Origin: Halotia branconii CENA392
GTDB lineage: Bacteria > Cyanobacteriota > Cyanobacteriia > Cyanobacteriales > Nostocaceae
Reading direction: 5' to 3'
Length of the DNA stretch: 64,000 nucleotides
Assembly (NCBI RefSeq): GCF_029953635.1
Contig: NZ_CP124543.1
Location: 310,001 to 374,000, forward strand
The position numbers and the translations under genes are program-made. Positions 18,045 to 26,663 of this stretch are shown piece after piece. The notes under the pieces are model-generated. The model ran no database searches and had not been told where the DNA came from. It worked only from the letters and a program-made list of their open reading frames with translations. Each line of letters begins with the position of its first letter. The first letter of the stretch is position 1.

Positions 18045-18791
18045 CTACTCCCATTGCCAGCATTTGAGTTGCCAGCCGTGTCCTTCGACCGCTAAAGCAC
18101 CCACATAGCCGTAAGCGGGTGTAAATTCTTGGAGTGACCAACGGGTGACAGTGGAGCGATCGCCTTTAATGCTGTAAAGTTGAACTGGCTCACTGGGAGA
18201 TAATGAAACATCTAACTGATCCATCGGAAACAGTAGCCCATAACCAGTAGCTTTTAAATAAGCTTCTTTACGTGTCCAACCATTAAAAAATGCTCCTAGC
18301 TTTTGGTCTGTAGGAAGTTGATGAAAGACATTTTTTTCGCGCTCTGAAAAACAGCGATCTGCAATTTGTTCAAAGTCGGAAATAGGGCGAATATATTCAA
18401 TATCAACACCAATTTCACGTTTACGGGTTATGGCATATAAAACAAGTTCGTGGGAGTGAGATAAATTAAAACTCAAGATACTTCCACCAGATGTTTCTGC
18501 TAGAGTTGGTTTGCCATGCTGTCCATAACAAAACTGTAATTGACTGGCATTAGTGCCTAAGTAAGAACCTAAGATTGTCCTCAGTAAGCCACGTCCAACA
18601 ATGAAACGTTTCCTGTCTCGTTCTAAATAAAAACGCTCAGATCTGGTGCGTTCATCTTGTGAAAGTAATTGTGCTAATGTCTGAACGCGAGATGTTGATT
18701 GGTTGAGGAAAGTACACCAGACATGAACATCTTCGCTTAACAGTGACCAATTTGTAGGGGGAGAACGCCACAGGCAATCAACAGTGATCAT
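18045..18791 (-). CDS. 4'-phosphopantetheinyl transferase (Sfp/HetI type)
   Basis: 248 residues, typical for Sfp-type enzymes that move phosphopantetheine from CoA to the active Ser of carrier domains. Visible family motifs in order: GRGLLRTILG (near 66), FCYGQHGKP, FNLSHSHELVLYA (near 108), IGVDIEYIRP with the Mg-binding Asp and Glu (near 124), and FFNGWTRKEAYLKATGYGL (near 170) with the W-KEA-K signature. It sits between the free carrier protein and the toxin-antitoxin pair on the synthase strand, so its natural clients are the carriers of this cluster. The C-terminus is rich in Trp. An Sfp/HetI-type enzyme is the safe call; I cannot say it is the orthologue of hetI. Confidence 0.92.
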   Translation of the reverse strand: MITVDCLWRSPPTNWSLLSEDVHVWCTFLNQSTSRVQTLAQLLSQDERTRSERFYLERDRKRFIVGRGLLRTILGSYLGTNASQLQFCYGQHGKPTLAETSGGSILSFNLSHSHELVLYAITRKREIGVDIEYIRPISDFEQIADRCFSEREKNVFHQLPTDQKLGAFFNGWTRKEAYLKATGYGLLFPMDQLDVSLSPSEPVQLYSIKGDRSTVTRWSLQEFTPAYGYVGALAVEGHGWQLKCWQWE

Positions 18792-18835
18792 AATAATTCG
18801 TAATACTCGCCTTTGGCGAGAAGCAAGCTACGTAA

Positions 18836-19258
18836 TTAAGATACACAGACGTATTCAACTTCTTTAGCTAAATGTTGTGCCAATACCTTAACTGTGGGAT
18901 ATTCATACACCAACTCAAGAGAAAATCTACGTCCTAACCAAACTTCTATGGCGTATGTTAGACGTAATGCTTCTAGTGAAGTTATTCCGTAGTATTCAAA
19001 GGGCAGATGAATGTTAATTTCACTGTGATTAACTAGCAGCAGTTTAGAAAGATAAAAAACTAACCAGCCTTCAATAACTTCTTCTGTTTGAAACTGCTGT
19101 TGTAAAGGTCGTGCTTCAACATCACTCCGATACAAGAAGGTTTCTCTACTGTTACCAAGGTTTTGTATACACTCAAGTAGTGTATTATGACTACTTTTAA
19201 AAAACTGTAACAAGCTAGTATTTGTTAATTCTTTAGTGACATTTTGTAAGTTTTTCAT
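18836..19258 (-). CDS. Free-standing acyl/peptidyl carrier protein
   Basis: 140 residues from ATG at 19258, chosen because AGGAG lies about ten bases upstream; the GTG at 19288 has no ribosome site. Residues 60-135 form a carrier fold with the phosphopantetheine Ser in GITSLEAL (the usual Asp before Ser is Thr) and the family-typical LSLELVYEYPTVKVLAQHLA-like helix region. The first 55 residues are an extra helical segment without a recognised motif. It lies between the exporter and PPTase genes. Because the NRPS has its carrier before rather than after its adenylation domain, this protein is a candidate trans acceptor for the activated amino acid or for an altered acyl chain. Confidence 0.8.
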   Translation of the reverse strand: MKNLQNVTKELTNTSLLQFFKSSHNTLLECIQNLGNSRETFLYRSDVEARPLQQQFQTEEVIEGWLVFYLSKLLLVNHSEINIHLPFEYYGITSLEALRLTYAIEVWLGRRFSLELVYEYPTVKVLAQHLAKEVEYVCVS

Positions 19259-19307
19259 ACCTAAAATATCTCCTGTAATTAGTGGCACAAACGTTGATAA
19301 ATGTTTG

Positions 19308-20474
19308 TTAGTAAGCTCTATCAGATTTATTCAATTCGCTTACTGTATAGACCAAAACTAAAGCAAAACTCATGATTGACAAGATAAAAATTTGACGCAC
19401 ACCAAAAATTTGCATGACGGTGGAAGAAAGTACAGGCCCAGCAGCACATCCAAAACCATAGACTGTTGTAAATAAGGCGCTTCCAGAAGATGATTCATTA
19501 CGGGAAACTTTGTTGCCAATCATGGCGATCGCTAAGGGAAAAATAGGACTGATGCTAGCTCCAGAAATAAATGCCAAAACCTGAATAGTCATGGAGTTTG
19601 TAATTAATGAAAGAGACGAAAGAGAAAATATAATGATACAAACGGTTATCAAAAGAACCTTTAATTTATCGAAGCGGTCTGCTAAATGGGTAACAGGAAG
19701 GGTAGCCAGTAAACCTCCTAGTACAAATAAAACAAATGTAGACCCTATTTGTTCCACACCATAGTTTTGTTTTAGTAAATAAACTGGATATAAAGAAACC
19801 AGAGTAGCATCAACAAAACCATAAGCATAAGCGCTGTAAAGAGGAAGTTTCAACTTTCTAAAAAGCTCTATGCGTATAGAAGAGTGAAAAACAATAGACT
19901 TTTCAGGTAAGTTGAGCCAGACCACAATTAAGCCACTGAGAATTAAAAGACTACCTAAAGAAAAAGTTAATTGTGGAGAAAAGTTGTAGAGAGAAGAACC
20001 TATAACTGGTCCCATACCAAATCCAAAGGAAAAAGCTAAAGCATACAAGCCACTAGTAAGGCCTCGATTACTTTCATGACAAAAATAATTTAATGCTGTT
20101 TGCCCACAAACTAAATACAAACAACAACCAAAACCCATCACAGCCCGGATAACAAACCACAAAGATAATTGAGTTGTCATAGGAAATAAAGGAGCGCTAC
20201 AACCCATCAGCATTAAACCTAATGTCATGGTTTTACGGAGTCCTATTTGGCGTAATATTCTTGCTACTAAAGGAGTTCCAATAAATATCATGAGAAAATA
20301 TACTGTCGAGTTAGCACCTATCCATAACTCCTCAACTTGATTTTGAGCCATCAGTGTTGAAATAAAAGGATTAAACAGCCCTATAGATATACCCGATAAA
20401 AAAGCAATGACGTATAAAGCTGGTAGTCCATTAGAAAAGGCAGAGTTTGGTTTAGCGGAAGTTAAATTTTCCAT
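19308..20474 (-). CDS. Major facilitator superfamily exporter
   Basis: 388 residues with about twelve hydrophobic spans. The loop between spans 2 and 3 (ARILRQIGLRKTMTLG) and the related loop in the second half (HLADRFDKLKVLL) match the MFS G-x-x-x-D/R-x-G-R/K-R/K pattern loosely. The protein should sit in the plasma membrane and use the proton gradient. Position directly upstream of the carrier, PPTase and synthase genes on the same strand suggests export of, or self-protection from, the cluster product. Drug-efflux and sugar-efflux families look alike at this level, so the substrate is inferred from context only. Confidence 0.85.
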   Translation of the reverse strand: MENLTSAKPNSAFSNGLPALYVIAFLSGISIGLFNPFISTLMAQNQVEELWIGANSTVYFLMIFIGTPLVARILRQIGLRKTMTLGLMLMGCSAPLFPMTTQLSLWFVIRAVMGFGCCLYLVCGQTALNYFCHESNRGLTSGLYALAFSFGFGMGPVIGSSLYNFSPQLTFSLGSLLILSGLIVVWLNLPEKSIVFHSSIRIELFRKLKLPLYSAYAYGFVDATLVSLYPVYLLKQNYGVEQIGSTFVLFVLGGLLATLPVTHLADRFDKLKVLLITVCIIIFSLSSLSLITNSMTIQVLAFISGASISPIFPLAIAMIGNKVSRNESSSGSALFTTVYGFGCAAGPVLSSTVMQIFGVRQIFILSIMSFALVLVYTVSELNKSDRAY

Positions 20475-20565
20475 TGTTTTTGTCTAATTAGGATTTTATC
20501 TTTTAGTGTCTTTGTGGTTTGATATTTTTTACCACGAAGACACGAAGACACAAAGATGAAAACAG

Positions 20566-21375
20566 TTAGTTTAAAGAAGGTGAGACGGAAAAATATTCAT
20601 CAACTAGTTTCATCCGAGATGTATTTCTCCATTCTTTTGGAGGAAGCTGATGAATTTGTCGAAACAAGCGGATGAAATAACCTGCATCTACATATCCAAC
20701 TTTTGTGGCGATTCGATTAACGGTTTCGTCGGTATTGAGTAGTAAATAACGCGCTTCTGTCATCCGGCGTTCAACAATCCAATCGTGTACTGATCGCTTG
20801 GTTTGGCGTTTAACTAAATTAGTTAAGTAAGCATGAGAGTAACCCACTGCTTGGGCAACATCAGAAAGATTAATTTGCTGATGATAATTCTCTTCAATAT
20901 ATTGAAAAACTTTACTCAGTCGGGAGCTAGTAGGATAGAAAGTTGTGGTGTCTATTGATTGTGATTTAGCTGATAGTTGCTGATTCACATACCATTGCTT
21001 CAAAGCAGTTTGTTTTTCTAATCGAGCCGCGATCGCTCCTAATAATTCTTCTACCGTACAAGGTTTAGTCAGATAATCATCAGCTCCTAAGTTCATACCT
21101 TTACGGAGTTCAGATTTGGTAAGTGTGACGGTGAGAAAAATAAACGGAATAATTGCTGTAACAGGATCTTGGCGTAGTGTGTTGAGAACGCCATAACCAT
21201 CAAGTTCTGGCATCAGAATATCGCAAAGTACTAAATCAGGTAAACATTCCCGTGCGCGTTGAATACCAACAATGCCATTTTCAGCGCCAATAGTAGAGAA
21301 ACCTTCAGATTTAAGGCAATTAACAAAAAGGTTGCGGGTTTTTGTTTCATCTTCAATTACTAAGATGTTTTTCAT
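20566..21375 (-). CDS. Response regulator with AraC-type DNA-binding domain
   Basis: 269 residues from ATG at 21375 (MKNILVIEDE), with CAGGA about nine bases upstream; a longer frame to 21441 has a weaker start. The receiver domain spans residues 1-120, with acidic residues in IEDE, the phosphoacceptor Asp in CDILMPELDG and the conserved Lys in YLTKPCT. An AraC/XylS double helix-turn-helix fills the last 100 residues (INLSDVAQAVGYSHAYLTNL, ETVNRIATKVGYVDAGYFIR). It sits at the head of the leftward biosynthetic run, a typical place for a pathway regulator. The cognate kinase is not adjacent. It may act on the 840-base divergent region shared with the P450 gene. Confidence 0.92.
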   Translation of the reverse strand: MKNILVIEDETKTRNLFVNCLKSEGFSTIGAENGIVGIQRARECLPDLVLCDILMPELDGYGVLNTLRQDPVTAIIPFIFLTVTLTKSELRKGMNLGADDYLTKPCTVEELLGAIAARLEKQTALKQWYVNQQLSAKSQSIDTTTFYPTSSRLSKVFQYIEENYHQQINLSDVAQAVGYSHAYLTNLVKRQTKRSVHDWIVERRMTEARYLLLNTDETVNRIATKVGYVDAGYFIRLFRQIHQLPPKEWRNTSRMKLVDEYFSVSPSLN

Positions 21376-22215
21376 CGTTTTTCCTGCTAATGACTTATTA
21401 CAGTGTTGAGAAATTAAAGCCATAATTTGTCTTTCTCCCAAAGCAGAATGTTGAGTTGAAATCTGTAATCACGAAAGATTTGTGGTCTAGCTTTTCTATT
21501 AGCGAACAAATAAAACAAATTTTTCTACTATGGAAAATTAAAGTCGCAGGAATCAAAATTACTAACGCGATCGCTCTTGATTAAACTTCAAGTTTGTAAA
21601 TTTGTAGCAGTCAACAATAAATTTGCAAACATATCCAACACCTTTCAATGTTTTCTTTTCTCAACAGAGAGATAAAAAACCTGCAAAAGCCTATCTGCTA
21701 CAGCAACTAAACTTATTCGTAACCCTTGTTATTGATAAGAATGCCAATTCTTGATGATTTTAACCAGCAAGTATCTAAAATTTAAGGATAAAGTTAGTGA
21801 AAAATCATCTCTTGACAACGGATAAGCTTGTCAGGAGTGCTTCATGTTGTGGTTGCAACGCTCCAGTCATAAACCAGAATAAATATAGTTGAATTACTTA
21901 AGTTGAAGATTACTAGAAATTGTTAACCTAAATTTTAACAAATCCCAATATTTTCTTAATCCTCATATAAATTCTTGAGGTTCGTTAACTGACTTCGGCT
22001 TGGCTGTTTTTTTGTGTTTCCCAATTCCACTAAATGGTAAGAGAAATTAGAACTGTGTAAAGACTTAAAGAATAAACTAATTATAATAGCGCCTTAATCA
22101 ATTAAATATAGAGTCTTTATTGAGTACAAATAATAATTTTAGCTAAAGTACTTTTTCGTACATTAATCGACTGGTGCTAGTTGTTCATAGATGAGAACTA
22201 TTTTTGAATAAAATT
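21376..22215. promoter_or_regulatory. Divergent promoter region between regulator and P450 genes
   Basis: About 840 AT-rich bases separate the leftward regulator-exporter-synthase run from the rightward P450. I see no gene. A TTGACAACGGATAAGCTTGTCAGG segment near 21813 contains the inverted arms TTGACA and TGTCAG. Motif-level assignment of promoters is not possible by eye. Confidence 0.4.
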
Positions 22216-23604
22216 ATGAAACTACCTGATGGGCCTAAGACTTCTCCCTTGTTGCAGTTACTACAGTGGTCAAATGACACACTAGGATATATGAAAGCTT
22301 CAACTCAGTCTTATGGTGACATATTCAGTGCTAGGCTTGGCTCAAACTCGAACTTAACGGTGTACGTTAGTAATCCCCAAGCAATTCAACAGATACTAGT
22401 TGGTGAGTCCAAAGAATTTGACAATACTGGTAATCAACTTTTCAAGCCAATTTTAGGAAAATATTCATTAACTACACTCACTGGTGAAAGCCATCGTCGT
22501 CATCGCCAATTAATCATGCCTTCATTTCATGGAGGACGTTTAAAAGCTTATGGAAATCAGATCTGTGACATCACTCAGCAGGTATTTAACCAATTAACTC
22601 CGGGGAAAACATTTTTGGCTCGTTCTGCTGTGCAAGAGATCTCAGAACAAGTCATCCTCAACGCTGTATTTGGTGTTAATAAAGGAGAGCGTTTACAAAA
22701 ACTCAATCAACTTGTAAGTTCAATACTGGAATATGCTAAGTATCCATTTGTTTCCAGCTTATTCTTTTTACCTTTTTTGAGAAAAGATTTAGGTCGATGG
22801 AGTCCGTGGGGTTATGTTTGTCATTTGATGCGGCAAATTGACGAGCTTTTGTACAGTGAAATTCAAGAATGCCGCCAAAAATGTAACCCTGAAAGTACTG
22901 ATATTCTCAGTTTACTCATGTCATCTCGCGATGAAAATGGGGAGCCAATGACTGATGAAGAATTACGCGATGAGTTACTAACATTAATGGTTGGTGGTAA
23001 AGATGGTATAGCATCAGCAATGGCTTGGTCATTGTACTGGGTTCATCACCTACCTCATATCCGTGAAAAGCTCATTGAAGAAATTGATACTCTAGGCTCT
23101 TCACCTGATCATGTTAGTATTGTGCGACTGCCATATCTCAATGCAGTTTATAAAGAAATTCTGCGGATTAGTCCCGTTGAAATCCAAGCTGAACCCCGGA
23201 TTGTGAAATCGCCAGTTGAATTGTTAGGATACGAGTTGCCAATAGGTACAATATTAATTCCTTCTATTTATCTTGTTCATCAACGCCAAGATTTATACCC
23301 GGAACCTCAACAATTTAAGCCAGAGCGTTTTCTAGAAAAGCAGTTTCCCTATTATGAGTATCTACCTTATGGTGGTGGCGATCGCCGCTGTCCAGGTTCA
23401 GCATTTGCGGAATTTACCATGAAGTTGGTATTAGCAACAATTCTGTCACACTATCAACTAAAATTGGCTAATAACCGACCTGTACGCCCTGTTCTTAGCG
23501 GTTTAAACCTTGTGCCTGGTGATGGTGTGAAGATGGTTTTTTTAGGAACACGAACTAGTACCGCTACGCAAAAGTCAAAAGACTTATTGAGTGAAGTTGA
23601 GTAG
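22216..23604 (+). CDS. Cytochrome P450, CYP110-like, with degenerate I-helix
   Basis: 462 residues from ATG at 22216. The heme loop (YGGGDRRCPGSAF, Cys near 391), the ExxR helix (EILR near 313) and the PERF meander (KPERFLE) are all present, so a folded heme protein is likely. The overall pattern (N-terminal LPDGPKTSPLLQLLQW, no membrane anchor) resembles the cyanobacterial CYP110 family, known for fatty-acid hydroxylation. The I-helix motif, normally A/G-G-x-D/E-T-T/S, reads GGKDGIAS, so the proton-relay Thr is absent. That suggests a slow, shunted or non-hydroxylating activity. It is divergent from the cluster regulator and is probably a tailoring enzyme for the lipid chain or peptide. Confidence 0.9.
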   Translation: MKLPDGPKTSPLLQLLQWSNDTLGYMKASTQSYGDIFSARLGSNSNLTVYVSNPQAIQQILVGESKEFDNTGNQLFKPILGKYSLTTLTGESHRRHRQLIMPSFHGGRLKAYGNQICDITQQVFNQLTPGKTFLARSAVQEISEQVILNAVFGVNKGERLQKLNQLVSSILEYAKYPFVSSLFFLPFLRKDLGRWSPWGYVCHLMRQIDELLYSEIQECRQKCNPESTDILSLLMSSRDENGEPMTDEELRDELLTLMVGGKDGIASAMAWSLYWVHHLPHIREKLIEEIDTLGSSPDHVSIVRLPYLNAVYKEILRISPVEIQAEPRIVKSPVELLGYELPIGTILIPSIYLVHQRQDLYPEPQQFKPERFLEKQFPYYEYLPYGGGDRRCPGSAFAEFTMKLVLATILSHYQLKLANNRPVRPVLSGLNLVPGDGVKMVFLGTRTSTATQKSKDLLSEVE

Positions 23605-23614
23605 GAGAAAACTT

Positions 23615-23953
23615 TTATTCTCTTAAATCATCCATCTCTAATAACTGAATTATCAGTGCATATAAAACAGAGCGCATTGTCACTCGTTTTTGTTTGCAGA
23701 GAGATTTAAACTGAGATTTTAGAGTTTTAGGAACGTATCCTTTTAGTTCTTCTAGTTCTTCTTGCGCTAAATTATCAGATAGTTGAGAAACAGGTGCATC
23801 TGTTTGTATCCATTGTCTAATTAAAGTTTCTAGCACCTCACTCATTTCTAAATTTTTTTGGACACAGAAAACTTTGAATTTAATTTTTAGAGATTTTGGT
23901 ATAGTTCCCTTGACTACTTCAAATTCTCTGATTTCATTTTTAGCCACTGTCAT
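23615..23953 (-). CDS. Tandem ribbon-helix-helix-like small protein
   Basis: 112 residues made of two similar halves: KGTIPKSLKIKFKVFCVQK with MSEVLETLIRQWIQ (about 14-50) and KGYVPKTLKSQFKSLCKQK with MRSVLYALIIQLLEM (about 72-109). Each half has a short strand-like start followed by two helices with a serine cap between, as in CopG/MetJ-type ribbon-helix-helix repressors. A normal member dimerises; here one chain could be its own dimer. It is convergent with the P450 gene, the stops being 11 bases apart. DNA binding is inferred from pattern alone, and I do not know a named family. Confidence 0.6.
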   Translation of the reverse strand: MTVAKNEIREFEVVKGTIPKSLKIKFKVFCVQKNLEMSEVLETLIRQWIQTDAPVSQLSDNLAQEELEELKGYVPKTLKSQFKSLCKQKRVTMRSVLYALIIQLLEMDDLRE

Positions 23954-24045
23954 ACATACTTCTTTCTAAGTTCTGTTATTGTCAGTAAAACTTGATTTTG
24001 ATTTTTGTTGCTGATAAAATTTTCATAATTAATCTGTTCAAATAC

Positions 24046-24163
24046 AGGACTTACGCAAAATCATGATAAAACGAACCATATAGACGCGTCAGCGGCTTCC
24101 CGCAGGGTAGGACACAAAGGACACGAAGTTAAGAGGGTTTCACAGAGTTATTGCGTAAGTCCT
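24046..24163. mobile_element. MITE-like element, TIR AGGACTTACGCAA (copy 1)
   Basis: A 118-base element bounded by AGGACTTACGCAA and its exact reverse complement TTGCGTAAGTCCT. The interior includes GCGTCAGCGGCTTCCCGCAGGG filler and ACACAAAGGACACGAAG. Related copies lie at 30022-30110 and 57432-57559. No coding capacity. Confidence 0.75.
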
Positions 24164-24454
24164 AAAATAGTTAAGCATGATATTAAATATTATTTTTAGA
24201 CTTAAAATCATGCTTTTTTTTAATTGATTGAGTTACTAGTTTTTAACCAGAAAATACTGAGTGCGACAACTAAAAAATATACAAAGTAATACTTCAATAG
24301 CTACGCTGATGAAATAAATTATCTCGTGGCAAAAAAAGTAACTCATTTAGCCATGTTAAAACATTGGATGTTTTTAACAACTGAATATCTTCAAGATAAG
24401 AATCAACTTTAGGCGATGTGCAAAAATAGGAAGTGACGGTGTAATCTTTGCTTT

Positions 24455-24571
24455 AGGGACTTCCAGAGAATAAATTATCCAATTTACTCAGATAATATTT
24501 GTTGTCTTCCCCCTGCTCCCTGCTCCCCTGCCTACCCCAGCGACGGGATATTTTTTAAGTTGGAAGTCCCT
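24455..24571. mobile_element. MITE-like element, TIR AGGGACTTCCA
   Basis: AGGGACTTCCA at the left and TGGAAGTCCCT at the right enclose about 95 bases with a CCCCCTGCTCCCTGCTCCCC tract. It ends seven bases from the devA-like stop codon. The GGGAGCAGGG tract is also seen at 42930, 50850, 51000 and 57370. Confidence 0.65.
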
Positions 24572-24577
24572 TATGTG

Positions 24578-25333
24578 TTATTGGTTAACTGTAGCGGCAG
24601 CATCTACGCCATTGGTCTTGATCTGACCATCTTCCATATAAACTATGCGATCGGCAATATCCAGAATCCGGTTGTCATGAGTAACAAGCAAAATTGTACA
24701 GCCTTGTTCTTTAGCTAGCCTCCGCATCAATTCCACGACATCGCGCCCAGATTTTTTATCGAGTGCAGCTGTAGGTTCGTCTGCCAAAATGATTTTAGGA
24801 TGACTAACTAAGGCACGAGCGATCGCGACTCTTTGCTTTTGTCCTCCTGATAGGTTTTCTGGGTAATAATTTACACGCTGTCCTAAACCAACAGCTTCAA
24901 GCATAGCGATCGCTTGAGCATTGATATCCTGATTCAATAACTCTTCGTGTAACTCTAAAGACATGCGTACATTTTCTTTAGCTGACAAAAAAGTCATCAA
25001 ATTATGTGCCTGAAAAATATAGCCAATCTGACAGCGTAGCTTAGTTAACAGTTGTTTGTTAGCTCCACAAATTTCCTGTCCTAAAATTTTCAAACTTCCT
25101 TCTTGAGCAGAACGCAATCCACCCATCAAAGTTAATAAAGTAGTTTTTCCTGAGCCAGAAGGGCCAGTCATAATCACAATATCGCCAGCGTTAATTGACA
25201 AGTTAATATCAAATAAAACTTGTTTACGCAGCGCACCTCCACCAAAGTAATGATTGAGATTGCGGACAGCAATCACTGGTTCTACAGCAGAAAGTTGGGA
25301 ATTTAAAGTAACTGGTAAAGATTTTTGCAACAT
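24578..25333 (-). CDS. devA: DevA-type ABC transporter ATPase
   Basis: 251 residues from ATG at 25333; the longer frame adds a leader encoded by filler repeat. Walker A (GPSGSGKTT), the Q-loop (YIFQAHNL), the signature LSGGQKQRVAIARAL, Walker B (ILADEPTAALD) and the switch His (LVTHD) are intact. It is the energising subunit of a MacB/DevBCA-type tripartite exporter together with the two genes upstream. In Anabaena, DevBCA exports heterocyst glycolipids; cyanobacteria carry several paralogous sets, so the substrate here is open. The 67-base gap from devC is filled by an AGTTGTCAGTGGTCAGTTG-type repeat. Gene symbol given by family and operon order. Confidence 0.9.
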   Translation of the reverse strand: MLQKSLPVTLNSQLSAVEPVIAVRNLNHYFGGGALRKQVLFDINLSINAGDIVIMTGPSGSGKTTLLTLMGGLRSAQEGSLKILGQEICGANKQLLTKLRCQIGYIFQAHNLMTFLSAKENVRMSLELHEELLNQDINAQAIAMLEAVGLGQRVNYYPENLSGGQKQRVAIARALVSHPKIILADEPTAALDKKSGRDVVELMRRLAKEQGCTILLVTHDNRILDIADRIVYMEDGQIKTNGVDAAATVNQ

Positions 25334-25400
25334 AATAGCAGTAGAAAACAACGAACAAAAAAACACCACTAACAACTGACCACTGACAACTAACAACTAA

Positions 25401-26561
25401 CTAAAAAACATCAGCAGGGTCAGCAGAGCGTAATTTTCGCATGGCGATCGCCCCAGAAAAAGTACACATAATCACAGTCAAAATACAAACAGTGATCGCT
25501 CGTTCTAACTTCATGAAAATAGGCAGCATTGTGGCAGTATTGGCAACTTGATACAATCCAACCGAAAGTATAAATCCAGGTAAAAAACCCAAGATTGCTA
25601 AGAATAATGCTTCTTGAAGCAGGATTCCTAAAAGATAGCGATCGCTATAGCCCATTGCTTTAAGGGTGGCGTATTCTGGCAGGTGTTCGGAAACATCGGA
25701 ATAAAGAATCTGGTAAACAATAACGATGCCGACAATAAACCCGACTGTTGTACCTAAACCGAAAATAAAACCAATAGCAGTACTACTTTCCCAGTATTTT
25801 TTTTCAATTTGGGCAAACTCTTCTGGAGTCAAGACTCTGACATCTTCAGGTAGCCCGTCGGACAGTTGCGATCGCACTGTTTCGAGAACCGCATTTGGTT
25901 TGAGCGTGATTAATCCAACTTCAATGCGATCGCGTTGATGCTCTGGGAATAACTGTAAAAAAGTGGAGTCACTAGCGATAACATTGCCATCGGCAGTAAA
26001 AGAAGCCCCATCAGTAAACAAAGCTTTAACGTCGATAGCTATACTATTCAATTCCGTCTCAAAGTTGCCTGTTTTATTAAAAATATCGCCAACTGCCCCA
26101 TATTCCGGGCGGCCTGCTTGGTCAAACATCACCTGATATAACTGTTTAAGCTGATCTTGATTTTGTTGAATTTCTGGCGATTTAAAAACAGGTTGTGCCG
26201 GATCGACACCCCAAACCAAAATAGCGCGTTCCAGACGTGTTTGAGGATTTCGCCACTGTCCAGTGCCGATATAAACTGAATTTACTGATTGAACGCCCTC
26301 ATAACCCAATACCTGATATAGTCGTTTTCTAGAAAAACTTTTTACCGAAGATAAAGTTTGAAATTGAGGACTAATCAAAACTAAATCTGCTTGTAAATTG
26401 CGGTGGGGTTTCGCCGCTGCATCAAACAGCGCACTTTCAAATCCCAACTGAATAAACATCAGCATATCGGCAAAGGTAATACCTGCAATTGCCACAGCCA
26501 GACGCGTTTTTTCTTTCATTAGCTGCCGCCATGCTAGCGGCGTTTTGCGAAAAAATCTCAT
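25401..26561 (-). CDS. devC: DevC-type ABC transporter permease
   Basis: 386 residues. One span near residues 22-42 (IAGITFADMLMFIQLGF), a large periplasmic domain (45-260), then three spans (IGFIFGLGTTVGFIVGIVI, LLGILLQEALFLAILGFLPGFI, ITVCILTVIMCTFSGAI), the topology of FtsX/MacB-like permeases. The start MRFFRKTPLAWRQLMKEKTR is characteristic of DevC. It works with the DevA ATPase downstream and the DevB adaptor upstream to pass lipidic or peptide substrates to an outer-membrane channel. Located between devB (102-base gap) and devA. Confidence 0.92.
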   Translation of the reverse strand: MRFFRKTPLAWRQLMKEKTRLAVAIAGITFADMLMFIQLGFESALFDAAAKPHRNLQADLVLISPQFQTLSSVKSFSRKRLYQVLGYEGVQSVNSVYIGTGQWRNPQTRLERAILVWGVDPAQPVFKSPEIQQNQDQLKQLYQVMFDQAGRPEYGAVGDIFNKTGNFETELNSIAIDVKALFTDGASFTADGNVIASDSTFLQLFPEHQRDRIEVGLITLKPNAVLETVRSQLSDGLPEDVRVLTPEEFAQIEKKYWESSTAIGFIFGLGTTVGFIVGIVIVYQILYSDVSEHLPEYATLKAMGYSDRYLLGILLQEALFLAILGFLPGFILSVGLYQVANTATMLPIFMKLERAITVCILTVIMCTFSGAIAMRKLRSADPADVF

Positions 26562-26663
26562 AAGTAGTTACACAAAATTAAATTTATTGGTGTAAAGAGG
26601 GAACAGAAAAGAAGAGAAGTTAAGACTTTTCCCCATGCCCAATGCCCAATGCCCCATACCCAT

